Shown one piece after another: positions 43,151-52,005 of a stretch of DNA of 64,000 bases (positions are counted from its first letter, which is position 1; every line of letters starts with the position of its first letter). The DNA is from Herbiconiux sp. SALV-R1 (GTDB taxonomy: Bacteria > Actinomycetota > Actinomycetes > Actinomycetales > Microbacteriaceae), in the NCBI RefSeq assembly GCF_013113715.1, contig NZ_CP053344.1, forward strand, positions 1,116,001 through 1,180,000. Direction: 5' to 3'. The notes under the pieces are model-generated. The model worked only from the letters and a program-made list of their open reading frames with translations. It had not been told where the DNA came from and made no database searches. A program made the position numbers and the translations under genes.

Positions 43151-43311
43151 GCTGTGTCTCACAATTCGGCAGGCGCTGCGGCGCACCCGGTCGGCACGCT
43201 CGCGGCGTTGTCATCGTCGCCGATAGCGCCGCTATCGGCTCCTCTTCCGCCTTGCGATCGCACCACCCGGGCACGTCCTCGCCGCCCGCCGAATTGCGAG
43301 ACACAGCCTAG
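43147..43311. repeat. 165-bp near-palindromic element between paralogous regulators
   Basis: The ends 43147-43174 and 43284-43311 (starting CTAGGCTGTGTCTC) are complementary with two mismatches. The exact centre, 43229, is also the centre of a perfect 9-bp-arm palindrome GCCGATAGC/GCTATCGGC at 43219-43239, and the intervening arms still show patchy complementarity with many transitions. The element begins at the stop codon of regulator 1. A third copy of the end sequence, CTAGGCTGAGTCGCAC and onward at 43308-43334, runs in direct orientation into the leader of regulator 2. The element therefore looks like a duplicated, inverted promoter region. Confidence 0.85.
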
Positions 43312-43341
43312 GCTGAGTCGCACGATCGGCAGGGGGAGCTG

Positions 43342-46122
43342 GTGACGGAGTGGATGATCGGGCTGTCGGGCACGGCGGTCGCGCGGAACGGAGACGTCGT
43401 CGTGCCCGTGCGCGGGGGCATTCCGCGCGGCATCGTCGCGCGGCTCGCGCTCGACGCCGGCGAGCCGGTCTCGGCCGAGCTCCTCATCGCGGAGCTCTGG
43501 GCCGATCCTCCCGAGGCGGTGCTGTCGAGCCTGCGCGCCCACATCTCGCGGCTGCGCGGTCGCGAGTGGGGTGAGGTGCTGCGCGGCAGCCGTGACGGCT
43601 ATCTGCTCGACGTACCCCGCGCATCCGTCGACCTGCTGGCCTACCGCGACGGCATCGAGCGCGCGGCGACGCTCGCCCCGGCTGCCCGTGCCGAGGCGAT
43701 CGCCGCGGCTGAGCGGTCGTGGCAGGGCGAGCCGTTCGCGGGCCTCGGCGAGCACCCCTTCGTGGGGCGGGAGCGCGACGAGCTCTGGGAGCTGAGGGCC
43801 GACGCCCTGCTCGAGCTCGCCCGCTGGCGCAGCGACCACGGCGAGCACGCCGTCGCCGCGCTGCTCGCCGACCAGATCGTGGGCCGGTTCCCCGACCGCG
43901 AGGAGCCCCTGCTCGTGCGCGCCCTCGCCCTGGCCCGCGCGGGCCGCACGAGCGACGCGCTGGCGGCGGTCGACGGTTTCCTGCGCCGCGCCGACGAGCG
44001 GGGCGCGGTGGCTCCAAGCGGGCTGCTGGAGCTGCGTCAGTCGATCGTGCGGCAAGACCCCGTCGTGCTCGCCACGGGAGACGACCTCGAGGTCGGGGTC
44101 GAGCGCATCGGCATCCCCATCCCGCTCACCCACTTCGTGGGCCGGGCGCGCGAGCTCGATCTGCTCGCCCGCGGGCGTGCCGCCTCGCGCCTGGTGTCGT
44201 TGGTCGGGCCCGCGGGCGTCGGCAAGACGCGGCTCGCCGTCGAGGCGGCCCGGCGCACTCCCGGTTCCGTCGACGAGGTGCAGTGGCTGCTCGACCTCAC
44301 GCTCGCCACCGACTCTGAACAGGTGCTGCCGCTGCTCGCCACGGTCATCGGCGCGCCGCGCTACACCCTCGACTCGGTCGCCCAGGTGCTCACCGGGCGG
44401 CGCGCTCTGCTCGTCGTCGACAACGCCGAGCACGTGCTCGGCACCGTCGCCGCCCTCGTCGCCGAGCTGCTTGGCCGGTGCGAGGGCCTGTCCATCGTGG
44501 TGACCAGCCGCGAGTCGCTGCGCATGCCGGGGGAGCGCATCGTCGCGCTCGGTCCGATGACCGGGGGTGATGCTCCGGATGCGGTGCAACTGTTCCTGCA
44601 CCGGGTCGCCGACACCCTGGGCGACGGCGCCCTCGACCCCGACGCGCTCGACACGGTGACGAGTCTGTGCGAGGCGCTCGAGGGCATCCCGCTGGCGCTC
44701 GAGCTCGCGGCCTCCCGGCTCGACGTGCTCACGGTCGACGAGCTGCTCGAGTCGATCCGCACCGACCGGCGCATCCCGCTGACGGCCTCGGCGACCGGCC
44801 GGCACGGCAGCCTCGACAACGCCATCCGCTGGAGCCTGTCGCTGCTCGGCGACGACGAGCGGCGGCTGCTCGCCGAGCTGTCGCTGTTCGGCGGGCAGTT
44901 CAGCCATCAGGCGGTGAGCGCGGTGTGCGACCTGGCGGACGCCCGCGCGTTGCTGCTGTCGCTCGTGCGCAAGTCGCTGGTGTCGGCGACCGTGCTCGAC
45001 GGCGGCGCCCGACGGTTCGTGCTGCTCGACTCGGTGCGAGCCGTGGCCCGGGCGATGCTCGACGAGCTCGGCATCGATGCCGACGCCTGGTACGTGCGGC
45101 ACGGCGCATGGATGCTCGACTTCGTCGAGCGCGACAGCCCCCAGCTCGTCACCGCCGGCGGGCTGGCCATGCGCGCCCGCTTCGACATCTCGCGTCGCGA
45201 CCTGCACCTCGCCTTCGGCAACGCGGTCGCCCGGGGAGACCGGTCGACGGCGGTGCGACTGGTGGGCGCCCAGGCCTGGTACTGGTACGAGCGGGGCATG
45301 GTGCCGTACGCGCTCGGCAGCATCCGCACCGCGCTCGCGCTCGAGGGCCCCGACGAGCCGCTCGCCGAGGCGCGCGCCGCCCACGCCGCGACGTTCATGA
45401 GTGCGATCGTCGAGACCGTGGGGCGCGTGTCGCAGTGGGTCGACGTGCTCGCCGCCGCCGCCGCCCGCGCCGACAGCGCGGCCTACCGCATGATCGCCGC
45501 CACGCAGCGCGCCTACCTCGACGCGGGCGCGGGCGACGCGGCGGAGGCGGAGCGGCAGCTCGCCCTCGCTTCGGCCGAGATCGCCGCCGCGCCGCCCGGG
45601 GCGATTCCCGAGTGGCTCGCGGTGAACGAGCTGCATATCCGGGGCGACGCGCTGCGGGCGCTCGGCAAGCCGGCCCAGGCGCTGGCCTGCCTCGACGAGG
45701 CCTACGTGAGGGCGACCGCGCTCGGCCACGGCTGGGCGATGCGCGGCACCGCCTACACCACGGGCAAGACGCTGCTCGAGGTGGGGCGCGCCGGCGAGGC
45801 GCTCGGGGTGCTGCTCACGGCCGCGGCGAACTGCGTGCGGTCGGGCGACTGGCAGTCGGCCTGCGCCGCGGTGAACATCGCGGGCTGCGCGCTCGTGGTG
45901 CTCGAGCGGCACCGGCTCGCCGCCGAGGTGTTCGCGGCGCTCGACCAGGTCGGGCCGCGGCACGACTACGACCCGGTCTCCTCCGACGGCGGCTACGCCG
46001 TCGACTACCGCGCCCGCACCCGCACCGCGCTCACCCCCGACGAATGGCAGGCCGCCGTCGAGACCGGAACCACCCGCTCCTTCGGCGACACCGTGCGGGC
46101 CGTGGCGGCGGCGCGTTCCTGA
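43342..46122 (+). CDS. BTAD-STAND (AfsR-like) transcriptional regulator 2
   Basis: Paralogue of the preceding gene with the same architecture in 926 residues: winged helix (about 5-80), BTAD (about 85-225), STAND ATPase with VGPAGVGKTRLA near 290 and LLVVDNAEHVLG near 357, VVTSRESLRMPGER near 388, and a TPR-like C terminus. The motifs GIPIPLTHFVGRARELDLL and ELAASRLDVL occur at equivalent places in both proteins, so a tandem duplication is clear. GTG 43342 follows AGGGGGAG; TAGGCT (43309-43314) may be the -10. The 165-bp palindrome separates it from regulator 1. Confidence 0.92.
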   Translation: MTEWMIGLSGTAVARNGDVVVPVRGGIPRGIVARLALDAGEPVSAELLIAELWADPPEAVLSSLRAHISRLRGREWGEVLRGSRDGYLLDVPRASVDLLAYRDGIERAATLAPAARAEAIAAAERSWQGEPFAGLGEHPFVGRERDELWELRADALLELARWRSDHGEHAVAALLADQIVGRFPDREEPLLVRALALARAGRTSDALAAVDGFLRRADERGAVAPSGLLELRQSIVRQDPVVLATGDDLEVGVERIGIPIPLTHFVGRARELDLLARGRAASRLVSLVGPAGVGKTRLAVEAARRTPGSVDEVQWLLDLTLATDSEQVLPLLATVIGAPRYTLDSVAQVLTGRRALLVVDNAEHVLGTVAALVAELLGRCEGLSIVVTSRESLRMPGERIVALGPMTGGDAPDAVQLFLHRVADTLGDGALDPDALDTVTSLCEALEGIPLALELAASRLDVLTVDELLESIRTDRRIPLTASATGRHGSLDNAIRWSLSLLGDDERRLLAELSLFGGQFSHQAVSAVCDLADARALLLSLVRKSLVSATVLDGGARRFVLLDSVRAVARAMLDELGIDADAWYVRHGAWMLDFVERDSPQLVTAGGLAMRARFDISRRDLHLAFGNAVARGDRSTAVRLVGAQAWYWYERGMVPYALGSIRTALALEGPDEPLAEARAAHAATFMSAIVETVGRVSQWVDVLAAAAARADSAAYRMIAATQRAYLDAGAGDAAEAERQLALASAEIAAAPPGAIPEWLAVNELHIRGDALRALGKPAQALACLDEAYVRATALGHGWAMRGTAYTTGKTLLEVGRAGEALGVLLTAAANCVRSGDWQSACAAVNIAGCALVVLERHRLAAEVFAALDQVGPRHDYDPVSSDGGYAVDYRARTRTALTPDEWQAAVETGTTRSFGDTVRAVAAARS

Positions 46123-46150
46123 CCGCGATCGGGTCGTCTGCAATCCCCTG

Positions 46151-46210
46151 TTGCAGGCCGCTTGCACGCGCTGCATCACCGCATCCGCGGTTCCCGTCCG
46201 TTCCTACGGT
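46151..46210 (+). promoter_or_regulatory. Promoter with same three-repeat operator as htrA
   Basis: TTGCAGG (46151-46157), TTGCACG (46162-46168) and TGCATCA (46172-46178) lie at offsets 0, 11 and 21, and TACGGT (46205-46210) at offset 54, identical geometry to 38565-38624. The intervening 26 nt are not conserved. The transcript would carry a leader of about 60 nt before ATG 46273. Confidence 0.65.
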
Positions 46211-46272
46211 GGTCCCGTGCTCCTCACCGCGAGGGCACCGCGGGCCACCGCGACACAGAACGGAGATCCACC

Positions 46273-46941
46273 ATGTCAGCGACCGCACCCGTCACCACGA
46301 CCCACGCGATGCAGTCCACCCCCGGTTCGGGCGAGGGCACCGCCACCGCGCCCGGCGCCCGCGAGCGCCGTGACTGGCGCCCCGGTCAGCGGGCGAAAGC
46401 GCTCACCCTCGCCGTGGGCGGGTTCGTCTACGCCGTCAGCCACGCACTCCACCTCGTGCCCGGCCACTCCGGCACCACCTCGCTGCCGCACGAGATCGCC
46501 GCGCAGGTCACCTTCGGCCTCGGCGCCGTGCTCATCATGGCCGGCCTCGGCTCGCTCATGTCGAAGTTCCGGCACTCGCCGACGGGTGTGCTCGGGGTGC
46601 AGCTGAGCTGGTTCGGGATGCTGTTCATCCAGCTCTCCGCCTACACGCAGCTGTTCATCCTGCCGGTGGTGGGCTGGGACGGGTTGCACGAGATCGACGC
46701 CCTCGCGTGGCCCGTGGGCCTCGCCGCGCCGCTCGGCGTGTTCGTCGGGCCGGTGCTGCTCGCCATCGCAGGCCTCCGCCACCGGGTCGTGCCCGTGGCC
46801 GCGGCGATCGGCATCCTCGTCTCGGTCGCCGGTCTGGTCGTGATGATGCTCGTGCCCGAGCTGGAGGCGCCCATGGCGATCGGCACCAGCATCCTGCTGG
46901 GGCTCTCGTACGCGTGGGCGGGTCTCGCGGCGCGACGGTGA
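46273..46941 (+). CDS. Six-helix membrane protein, probable BTAD-regulon member
   Basis: The 222-residue product has a Thr/Gly-rich polar N terminus (1-38) and about six hydrophobic segments. The pattern AVGGFVYAVSHALHLVPGH near residue 48 places two histidines in or at a membrane helix. I recognise no named family. GGAG (46262-46265) precedes ATG 46273. Its promoter carries the same three-repeat operator as htrA, so it probably responds to the same BTAD regulators. Confidence 0.75.
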   Translation: MSATAPVTTTHAMQSTPGSGEGTATAPGARERRDWRPGQRAKALTLAVGGFVYAVSHALHLVPGHSGTTSLPHEIAAQVTFGLGAVLIMAGLGSLMSKFRHSPTGVLGVQLSWFGMLFIQLSAYTQLFILPVVGWDGLHEIDALAWPVGLAAPLGVFVGPVLLAIAGLRHRVVPVAAAIGILVSVAGLVVMMLVPELEAPMAIGTSILLGLSYAWAGLAARR

Positions 46942-46961
46942 GCCCCGCAGGGCCGGCGCCG

Positions 46962-48596
46962 TCAGCCGTGGCTGGTCGTGGTGTGCGGGGCCGGCAGGCG
47001 GCCGCCGAGCAGCTGCTCGAGGGTCACGGCGGTGAAGCCGCGGCCGAGCAGCCCGTCGACGATGGCGGGCGTCATGCGGGCGGTGTTCTCGTGCACGTCG
47101 TGCAGGAGGACGATCGCCCCCGGCCCTGGCTGCGCCACCGCACGCGAGATGAGGGTGGCGTCGTCGGGGAGCTGCCAGTCGTTGGTGTCGACCGTCCAGA
47201 GGATGGCGGGGAGCTTCGTCTGGTCGAGCACCCGCTGGTCGACGGCGCCGTAGGGCGGCCGGAAGGTGGTGGGGGCGGAGCCGGTGACGCTCGCGATGGC
47301 GGCACTCGTGCGCTCGAGCTGGTCGCGGATCTGCTCGTCGGTGAGCTTCGTCAGATCGGGGTGGTTGTAGCTGTGGTTCCCGATCTCGTGACCCTCGTCG
47401 CGCATCCGCTGCACCGTCGTCGGGCGCGACCCCACCCGGTAGCCCTGCAGGAAGAAGGTGGCGGCGGCCCGGCGCGCGTCGAGATCGTCGAGCACCTGGT
47501 CGGTGTACTCGCCTGGTCCGTCGTCGTAGGTGAGAGCCACGCAGGCGAAGAGGCCGCAGTCGACCTGCTGCTGGCCGCGGGTGGGCCCGTCGGGGAGCAC
47601 GAGCGGGGCGCCCGAGGCGAGCACCGACTGGATCTCGGCGCCCTGCGGGGTGAGCAGCGCCGCGACCTCGGCCGCCGGCACGGTCATGACGAACGGGTTG
47701 GGGCGGGGCACGCGGGCGAGCCGATCGAGCTCGGGCGTGGTGAAGTCGCTCGGCACGGTGATGCGCAGCGACCCGTCGGCGGCGAAGGTGTGCCGCGCGA
47801 AGACCGTGCGCAGCTGCTCGAGGGGGAACTCGTCGACGCTCTGGGTCATCTCGGGGCGCAGGGCGCCGGCGGAGATCTTGAGCGCCTCGACCAGGTCTTT
47901 CAGCAGGATGCGCAGGCCGTCGTCGCTGAGGAAGGTGTCGCTGGTCGTGATGAAGCCGCCCGAGGTCTGCACGTAGTAGACGGTCGTCTCGTCGGAGGTG
48001 ACCTGCCCGTCGGCGGCCGTGATGATGCGCAGCGCCTCGACCAGGATGTCGCCGGCCGCGGCCCTCACCTCGCAGCTGACGGAGAGCACGGGGCCACCGG
48101 TCTGCGGCGCGAGGCCGGGGTCGGCGAGCACCTCGGCCGCCGGCCTCGTCGACGAGCCGGGTAGGCAGCCGCGCATGTCGGCGCCGATGTCGGGTGCGTC
48201 GGCGGCCGGGCGGTAGGCGACGCCCGTGGCCGCGGCGTGCGCGGCGATGGCGTCGGTGACCCGGCCGCGGAGCAGAGCGGTGAAGGAGTCGTTGCCGGGG
48301 ATCTCGCCCCAGCGGGCCGCCACGGGGGAGGCGGGGTCGGCGTTGTAGAGCAGCCGCACATCGAGGCCGGGTGCGGTCGGGGCGGCGGCAGCGGGGTCGG
48401 CCGGTGCGTCTGCTCCGCCGGCCGCGCTGCCGGCCGTGCCGTCGGTGCCGTCGCCGAGGGTGACGGCCGGAACCGCGGGCGCGGGGGGCGTCCACGCGGG
48501 TGCGGGCGGGATGCTCGCGCAGCCGGCGAAGAGCGCCGCCACGACGGCGAGAGCGGTGGCGCCCACGGCGCGGCGTGCTGCCGTTCGGCGCGTCAT
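46962..48596 (-). CDS. NodB-domain polysaccharide deacetylase lipoprotein
   Basis: Probable cell-wall or glycan deacetylase anchored outside the membrane. The 544-residue product has a lipoprotein signal peptide (lipobox FAGC near residue 22), a Thr/Pro/Ala-rich linker, an RsiV/DUF3298-like domain of about 220 residues, and a C-terminal NodB domain (about 340-535) with ALTYDDGPG (metal Asp-Asp), HEIGNHSYNHPDL (metal His pair), FRPPYGA and IVLLHDVHEN, all five usual motifs. The ATG overlaps the stop of the upstream gene by 4 nt. Acts on peptidoglycan N-acetylglucosamine in many homologues; substrate here unproven. Confidence 0.92.
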   Translation of the reverse strand: MTRRTAARRAVGATALAVVAALFAGCASIPPAPAWTPPAPAVPAVTLGDGTDGTAGSAAGGADAPADPAAAAPTAPGLDVRLLYNADPASPVAARWGEIPGNDSFTALLRGRVTDAIAAHAAATGVAYRPAADAPDIGADMRGCLPGSSTRPAAEVLADPGLAPQTGGPVLSVSCEVRAAAGDILVEALRIITAADGQVTSDETTVYYVQTSGGFITTSDTFLSDDGLRILLKDLVEALKISAGALRPEMTQSVDEFPLEQLRTVFARHTFAADGSLRITVPSDFTTPELDRLARVPRPNPFVMTVPAAEVAALLTPQGAEIQSVLASGAPLVLPDGPTRGQQQVDCGLFACVALTYDDGPGEYTDQVLDDLDARRAAATFFLQGYRVGSRPTTVQRMRDEGHEIGNHSYNHPDLTKLTDEQIRDQLERTSAAIASVTGSAPTTFRPPYGAVDQRVLDQTKLPAILWTVDTNDWQLPDDATLISRAVAQPGPGAIVLLHDVHENTARMTPAIVDGLLGRGFTAVTLEQLLGGRLPAPHTTTSHG

Positions 48597-49342
48597 CGGG
48601 GGGCTCCCGTCTCGGCCGGCGACGCCGAGGGCGAGGCGGTGGGATGCCCGGGCGGCCCGAAGGTCACCGAGGAGAGCAGCTGGGCGGTCACCGTGCGGTA
48701 GCGCGCGGCGTTCGCGGTGGGGGTCGACGCCACGAGCGTCAGCAGCACCGAGCGGTGCGGGTCGTCGGCGGGGGCGCTGACGGAGGCGACGGTCACGGTC
48801 GTGTCTCCCCGTACGACGTCGGCGTACCGCACGACGGCCCCGCTGGTGAGGGTCTCTTCGCTCCAAGCGAGCTCATCGGGCACGGCGGGCGGGGTCGCGC
48901 CGGGCGTCGCGGGCGGGGTCGCGCCGGGCGTCGCGGGCTCCGCGGCCCCCGAGGTCGCCGCGACCTCCTCGAACCCGAGCGAGTCGAGCAGCGCCGCCGC
49001 GTCGAACTCCTCGGGGGAGGAGAGGCCGAAGGTCGCCCGGTAGGCGTCGTCGGGGCTCTCCAGGGTGGCGGTGGCCGTGGGCAGGAACGGCCCCACCCCG
49101 ATCGCCAGCCAGCCCGGCTCCAGCACGACCGAGGCCGACCCCTCGTCGTCGAAGACGGTGACCGTGGTGGCGGCCACGAGCCGTTCGCGCGGCGTCTCGG
49201 CGAGCACGGGCGGGAGCCACCAGAGCGCGAAGGCGGCCCCTGCCGCGAGCGCGACGACCACGGCCAGCGAGACGATCACGGCGACGCGGGCGCGCCTGCG
49301 AGGTCGTCGTCGTCGGCCGTCGAGGAGGTCGCGGGTCGTCAT
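48593..49342 (-). CDS. Membrane-anchored protein coupled to the deacetylase
   Basis: The 249-residue product has an Arg-rich cytoplasmic N terminus, one membrane segment (about 20-45) and an exported domain (about 50-230) interrupted by a Pro/Ala/Thr repeat (PATPGATPPATPGATPP, residues 135-151). No family recognised. It is the first gene of a two-gene operon with 4-nt overlap, so it probably acts with the deacetylase in the envelope. The ATG at 49342 is the only start upstream of the membrane segment. Confidence 0.75.
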   Translation of the reverse strand: MTTRDLLDGRRRRPRRRARVAVIVSLAVVVALAAGAAFALWWLPPVLAETPRERLVAATTVTVFDDEGSASVVLEPGWLAIGVGPFLPTATATLESPDDAYRATFGLSSPEEFDAAALLDSLGFEEVAATSGAAEPATPGATPPATPGATPPAVPDELAWSEETLTSGAVVRYADVVRGDTTVTVASVSAPADDPHRSVLLTLVASTPTANAARYRTVTAQLLSSVTFGPPGHPTASPSASPAETGAPR

Positions 49343-49621
49343 GGCTGCTCTCGGGTGTGCGGTCGGATCGCGATCAGGATAGGCGACGCCCGTCGATCGA
49401 GTCGGGTTCGGCCGCGTGAAACACCGCTGTCGTGTCCGACTCGTGATCTTGCACCCCTCCGCCTCACCCCGAACGGGGGGCGGCGGCTCCCGAGCGCGCG
49501 CGGCGCGGGTCTCCGCCGAAAGGATGAGTTCTGCTCGAAAACATGTGGCACGAACGCTGTATGTCTATAGAGTGAGGGCACGGCAGGTTCGTGGGGACGA
49601 TCGACGTAGAAAGGCTCGTCC

Positions 49622-50803
49622 ATGCCCCGTTCGCTCCGCAGTCCCTCGCGCCACGCACTCCTCGCGGGGGTGGCCCTCGTCGCCCTGGCCGGGGGTGCGT
49701 TCGTCGCCGCGCCGGCGGCCGCAGCGCCGCCCGGGCAGGCCGGGCCGAGCATCCGCGACCCGCAGGCCCTCCTCGAGGCGCTCGCTCCCGAGCTGCTCGA
49801 CGAGACCCTGCCGCCCCTCGGGGCCGCCGAACGCGCCGAGGTGCAGCGCCAGACCGGCGCCGCCCCGTTCGAGCTGAACCTCCCCGCCGAGGCCACCGGG
49901 CCGCTGCAGCTCGCCCCCGCCGAGACCGAGGGCGCGGGGCTCCCGGTGTCGATCACGGTGCGCGGCGCGCGCGGAGTCGCGCACGAAGCCCAGGGCCTCA
50001 CCTGGTTCGAGGGCGCAGACGACTCCTCGGCGTCGTACCTGCAGCCCGTGCGCGACGGGGTTCGCCTGCTCACGGCGCTCGCCGACGCCACCGCAGGTGA
50101 GGAGAGCTCGTACGACTTCGGGCTCCCCGAGGGCAGCTACCCCACGCTGCTGCCCACCGGCGACACCCTCCTCTCCGACGCGGCGCACCACTACATCGGC
50201 ACCCTCGCCGCCCCGTGGGCGCGCGACGCCTCGGGCCGCTCGCTGCCCACCTCCTACTCGTGGAGCGGCAGCACGCTCACGCAGCACGTCGAGCTCGACG
50301 GCGCCGCGTTCCCGGTGCTACTCGACCCGCTGTGGCTCTACAGCTACGACTTCTCCACCAGCAGCACCGGGTGGTCGGTCAACCATCCGAAGGCGAGCGA
50401 GAACGCGGTGTCGCGGCTGCTGCACGGATGCTTCAACTGCTACTTCCCCATCTTCGGCGCGCCGCGCTCCTACCCGGTCGACGGTCAGATCCTCCCGCTC
50501 AGCGTGACGCCGTTCACCTGGACGGCGACGGCGGCACCCGTCAAGGCGCAGACCGCGAACGGGGGAGCGCTGCAGTTCCTCGCCCTCGACGGGCACTTCG
50601 ACGGAGCGGGCTCCCTGATCACCTTCTCCTGGTACAACGACCCGAGCGGGTACCTCCACCTCTACGTGCACGCGATGGTGCGCAAAGACAACGGGCCCGC
50701 CATCAACCTCATCAACTCGCGCACGGCCGGCGCCAACTGGTTGCTGTACTGGAAGCGGGTCGCCGACAGCGCCACCGGGTCGGGCGGGGGCGGCGGCGTA
50801 TGA
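49622..50803 (+). CDS. Secreted protein of unknown function
   Basis: The 393-residue product has a classical Sec signal peptide (Arg-rich start, hydrophobic core 13-30, A-A-A-A-A-P-P cleavage region near 40). The mature part has a helical N-terminal third and a beta-rich second half with a pair of cysteines in GCFNCYF near 270. No family recognised. AAAGG precedes ATG 49622. The 279-bp spacer upstream is AT-richer than its surroundings near 49550-49580, where TATAGA could be a -10. The stop overlaps the next gene by 4 nt. Confidence 0.78.
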   Translation: MPRSLRSPSRHALLAGVALVALAGGAFVAAPAAAAPPGQAGPSIRDPQALLEALAPELLDETLPPLGAAERAEVQRQTGAAPFELNLPAEATGPLQLAPAETEGAGLPVSITVRGARGVAHEAQGLTWFEGADDSSASYLQPVRDGVRLLTALADATAGEESSYDFGLPEGSYPTLLPTGDTLLSDAAHHYIGTLAAPWARDASGRSLPTSYSWSGSTLTQHVELDGAAFPVLLDPLWLYSYDFSTSSTGWSVNHPKASENAVSRLLHGCFNCYFPIFGAPRSYPVDGQILPLSVTPFTWTATAAPVKAQTANGGALQFLALDGHFDGAGSLITFSWYNDPSGYLHLYVHAMVRKDNGPAINLINSRTAGANWLLYWKRVADSATGSGGGGGV

Positions 50804-51273
50804 CCCCCGGGTCGACGCGGAGGGCGGCGAAGCCCCGCCCTCCGCTCTCGACCGCGGTGCTCGCCCTCCCCGCCGGCGGTCTTCTGGCCGCCCGGCTCGG
50901 GGCCGGCGCGGCCCTGCTCGCCTACCTGCCCGACACCGTGCTCGACCCCGCCCCGCTCGGCGGCACGGGGTCGCCCGAGATCCTGGTCTTCGCGGTGTTC
51001 TGGGCCGCGACGGCGGGCGCGGCCCTCGGCGTCGCGCTGGGCGCGGTGCTCGCCGCCTGCACCGTCGGCCTGTGGATGCTGCGGGCGCCCGTGCCGCTCG
51101 TCGCGGGCGCCGGCGGAGCGGCGGTGACGACGACCATCCTGCTGCTCGTGGTGCTCGTGAGCCCCGACCCGCAGTCGCTCTGCGCCGCCGCGATGGGCTC
51201 GCTCGCCGGTGTCGGCGGCGCCATCCTGCTCGCCTGGGCGGGCGACCGGCGCGCACGCCTTCTCGACACGTAA
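50800..51273 (+). CDS. Four-helix membrane protein coupled to the secreted protein
   Basis: The 157-residue product is almost all hydrophobic, about four segments (20-42, 60-85, 90-120, 125-148), with a basic N terminus. The start ATG overlaps the upstream stop by 4 nt, so both are made together. No family recognised. It could hold the secreted product at the membrane, but that is guesswork. Confidence 0.7.
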   Translation: MTPGSTRRAAKPRPPLSTAVLALPAGGLLAARLGAGAALLAYLPDTVLDPAPLGGTGSPEILVFAVFWAATAGAALGVALGAVLAACTVGLWMLRAPVPLVAGAGGAAVTTTILLLVVLVSPDPQSLCAAAMGSLAGVGGAILLAWAGDRRARLLDT

Positions 51274-51308
51274 CACCACCGACACACGCGGGCGGGTAAC
51301 GTCTCCCT

Positions 51309-51839
51309 ATGGACGACCGCGCCGACGACGACACGCTCGCCGCCCGACTCCGGGAGCTGCTGGCCGGCACCGTGCGGGCGCTGCAGGAGTCGGGCGCGCG
51401 CACGGAGGCGCTGGCCTCCTACGAGACCCGCCGGCCCATCCTCGGCGTGCGGCGCGCACCGGTGATGGTGCCGGTCGAACGGGTCTGGCGACTCGGCGTG
51501 CTGCTGCTCGACGCCGAGGGGCGATTGTTCACCACCGGTTCGGTCACCCGGGCCGTCGACCCGGGGCGGGTGACCAACCAGAACCCGCGCGCCGAGGAGC
51601 GCCGCGACTACCGCCGGGCCGCCTTCCAAGGCAAGTTCGACCGCGGCGACACCGTGAACTGGGATGCGCGGGAGATCGATCTCGACCCCGAGGCTCTGCG
51701 CCGGGGCGACGGGGCCGTGGTCGCGCAGGGCAGCGAGCTGCTGGTGCGCTGGAACGCCACGGCCGGCTCCGGCGCCCTCGCGCCGCTCGCCCCCTATCTC
51801 GCCGAGCGCGCCGCGCTCCTCACCGCGCCCCCACCCTGA
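51309..51839 (+). CDS. Soluble protein of unknown function
   Basis: The 176-residue product has no signal or membrane segment. The central part (RVWRLGVLLLDAEGRLFTTG, about 57-76, then GKFDRGDTVNWD) is a beta-rich core with conserved-looking charged residues; I do not recognise a family. TAACGT (51297-51302) lies 6 nt before ATG 51309, the leaderless pattern, which supports a real gene. The 166 bp after it hold the promoter of the GH92 gene. Confidence 0.7.
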   Translation: MDDRADDDTLAARLRELLAGTVRALQESGARTEALASYETRRPILGVRRAPVMVPVERVWRLGVLLLDAEGRLFTTGSVTRAVDPGRVTNQNPRAEERRDYRRAAFQGKFDRGDTVNWDAREIDLDPEALRRGDGAVVAQGSELLVRWNATAGSGALAPLAPYLAERAALLTAPPP

Positions 51840-52005
51840 CCCCGACCGCAGAGGACCCCATGGCAGCCCCACTCCCCAGCACCGTCGTCCCGTTCTCCGA
51901 TTCGACACCGGCGGTTCACGTTCCGTCCGCATCGGGAACCTACTCTCCGACGATGTACCACCGCACGACCGGCAGCATCGGTCACCGAGACCGAGGAGTG
52001 TGCGC

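Noticed and set aside
43159-46179. Antisense ORF of 1006 codons opposite regulator 2 (and a 1009-codon one at 40157-43186 opposite regulator 1)
   Set aside because: Product is Arg/His/Gly-rich with no domains, a usual by-product of GC3-biased codons on the other strand; the sense genes have complete domain sets.
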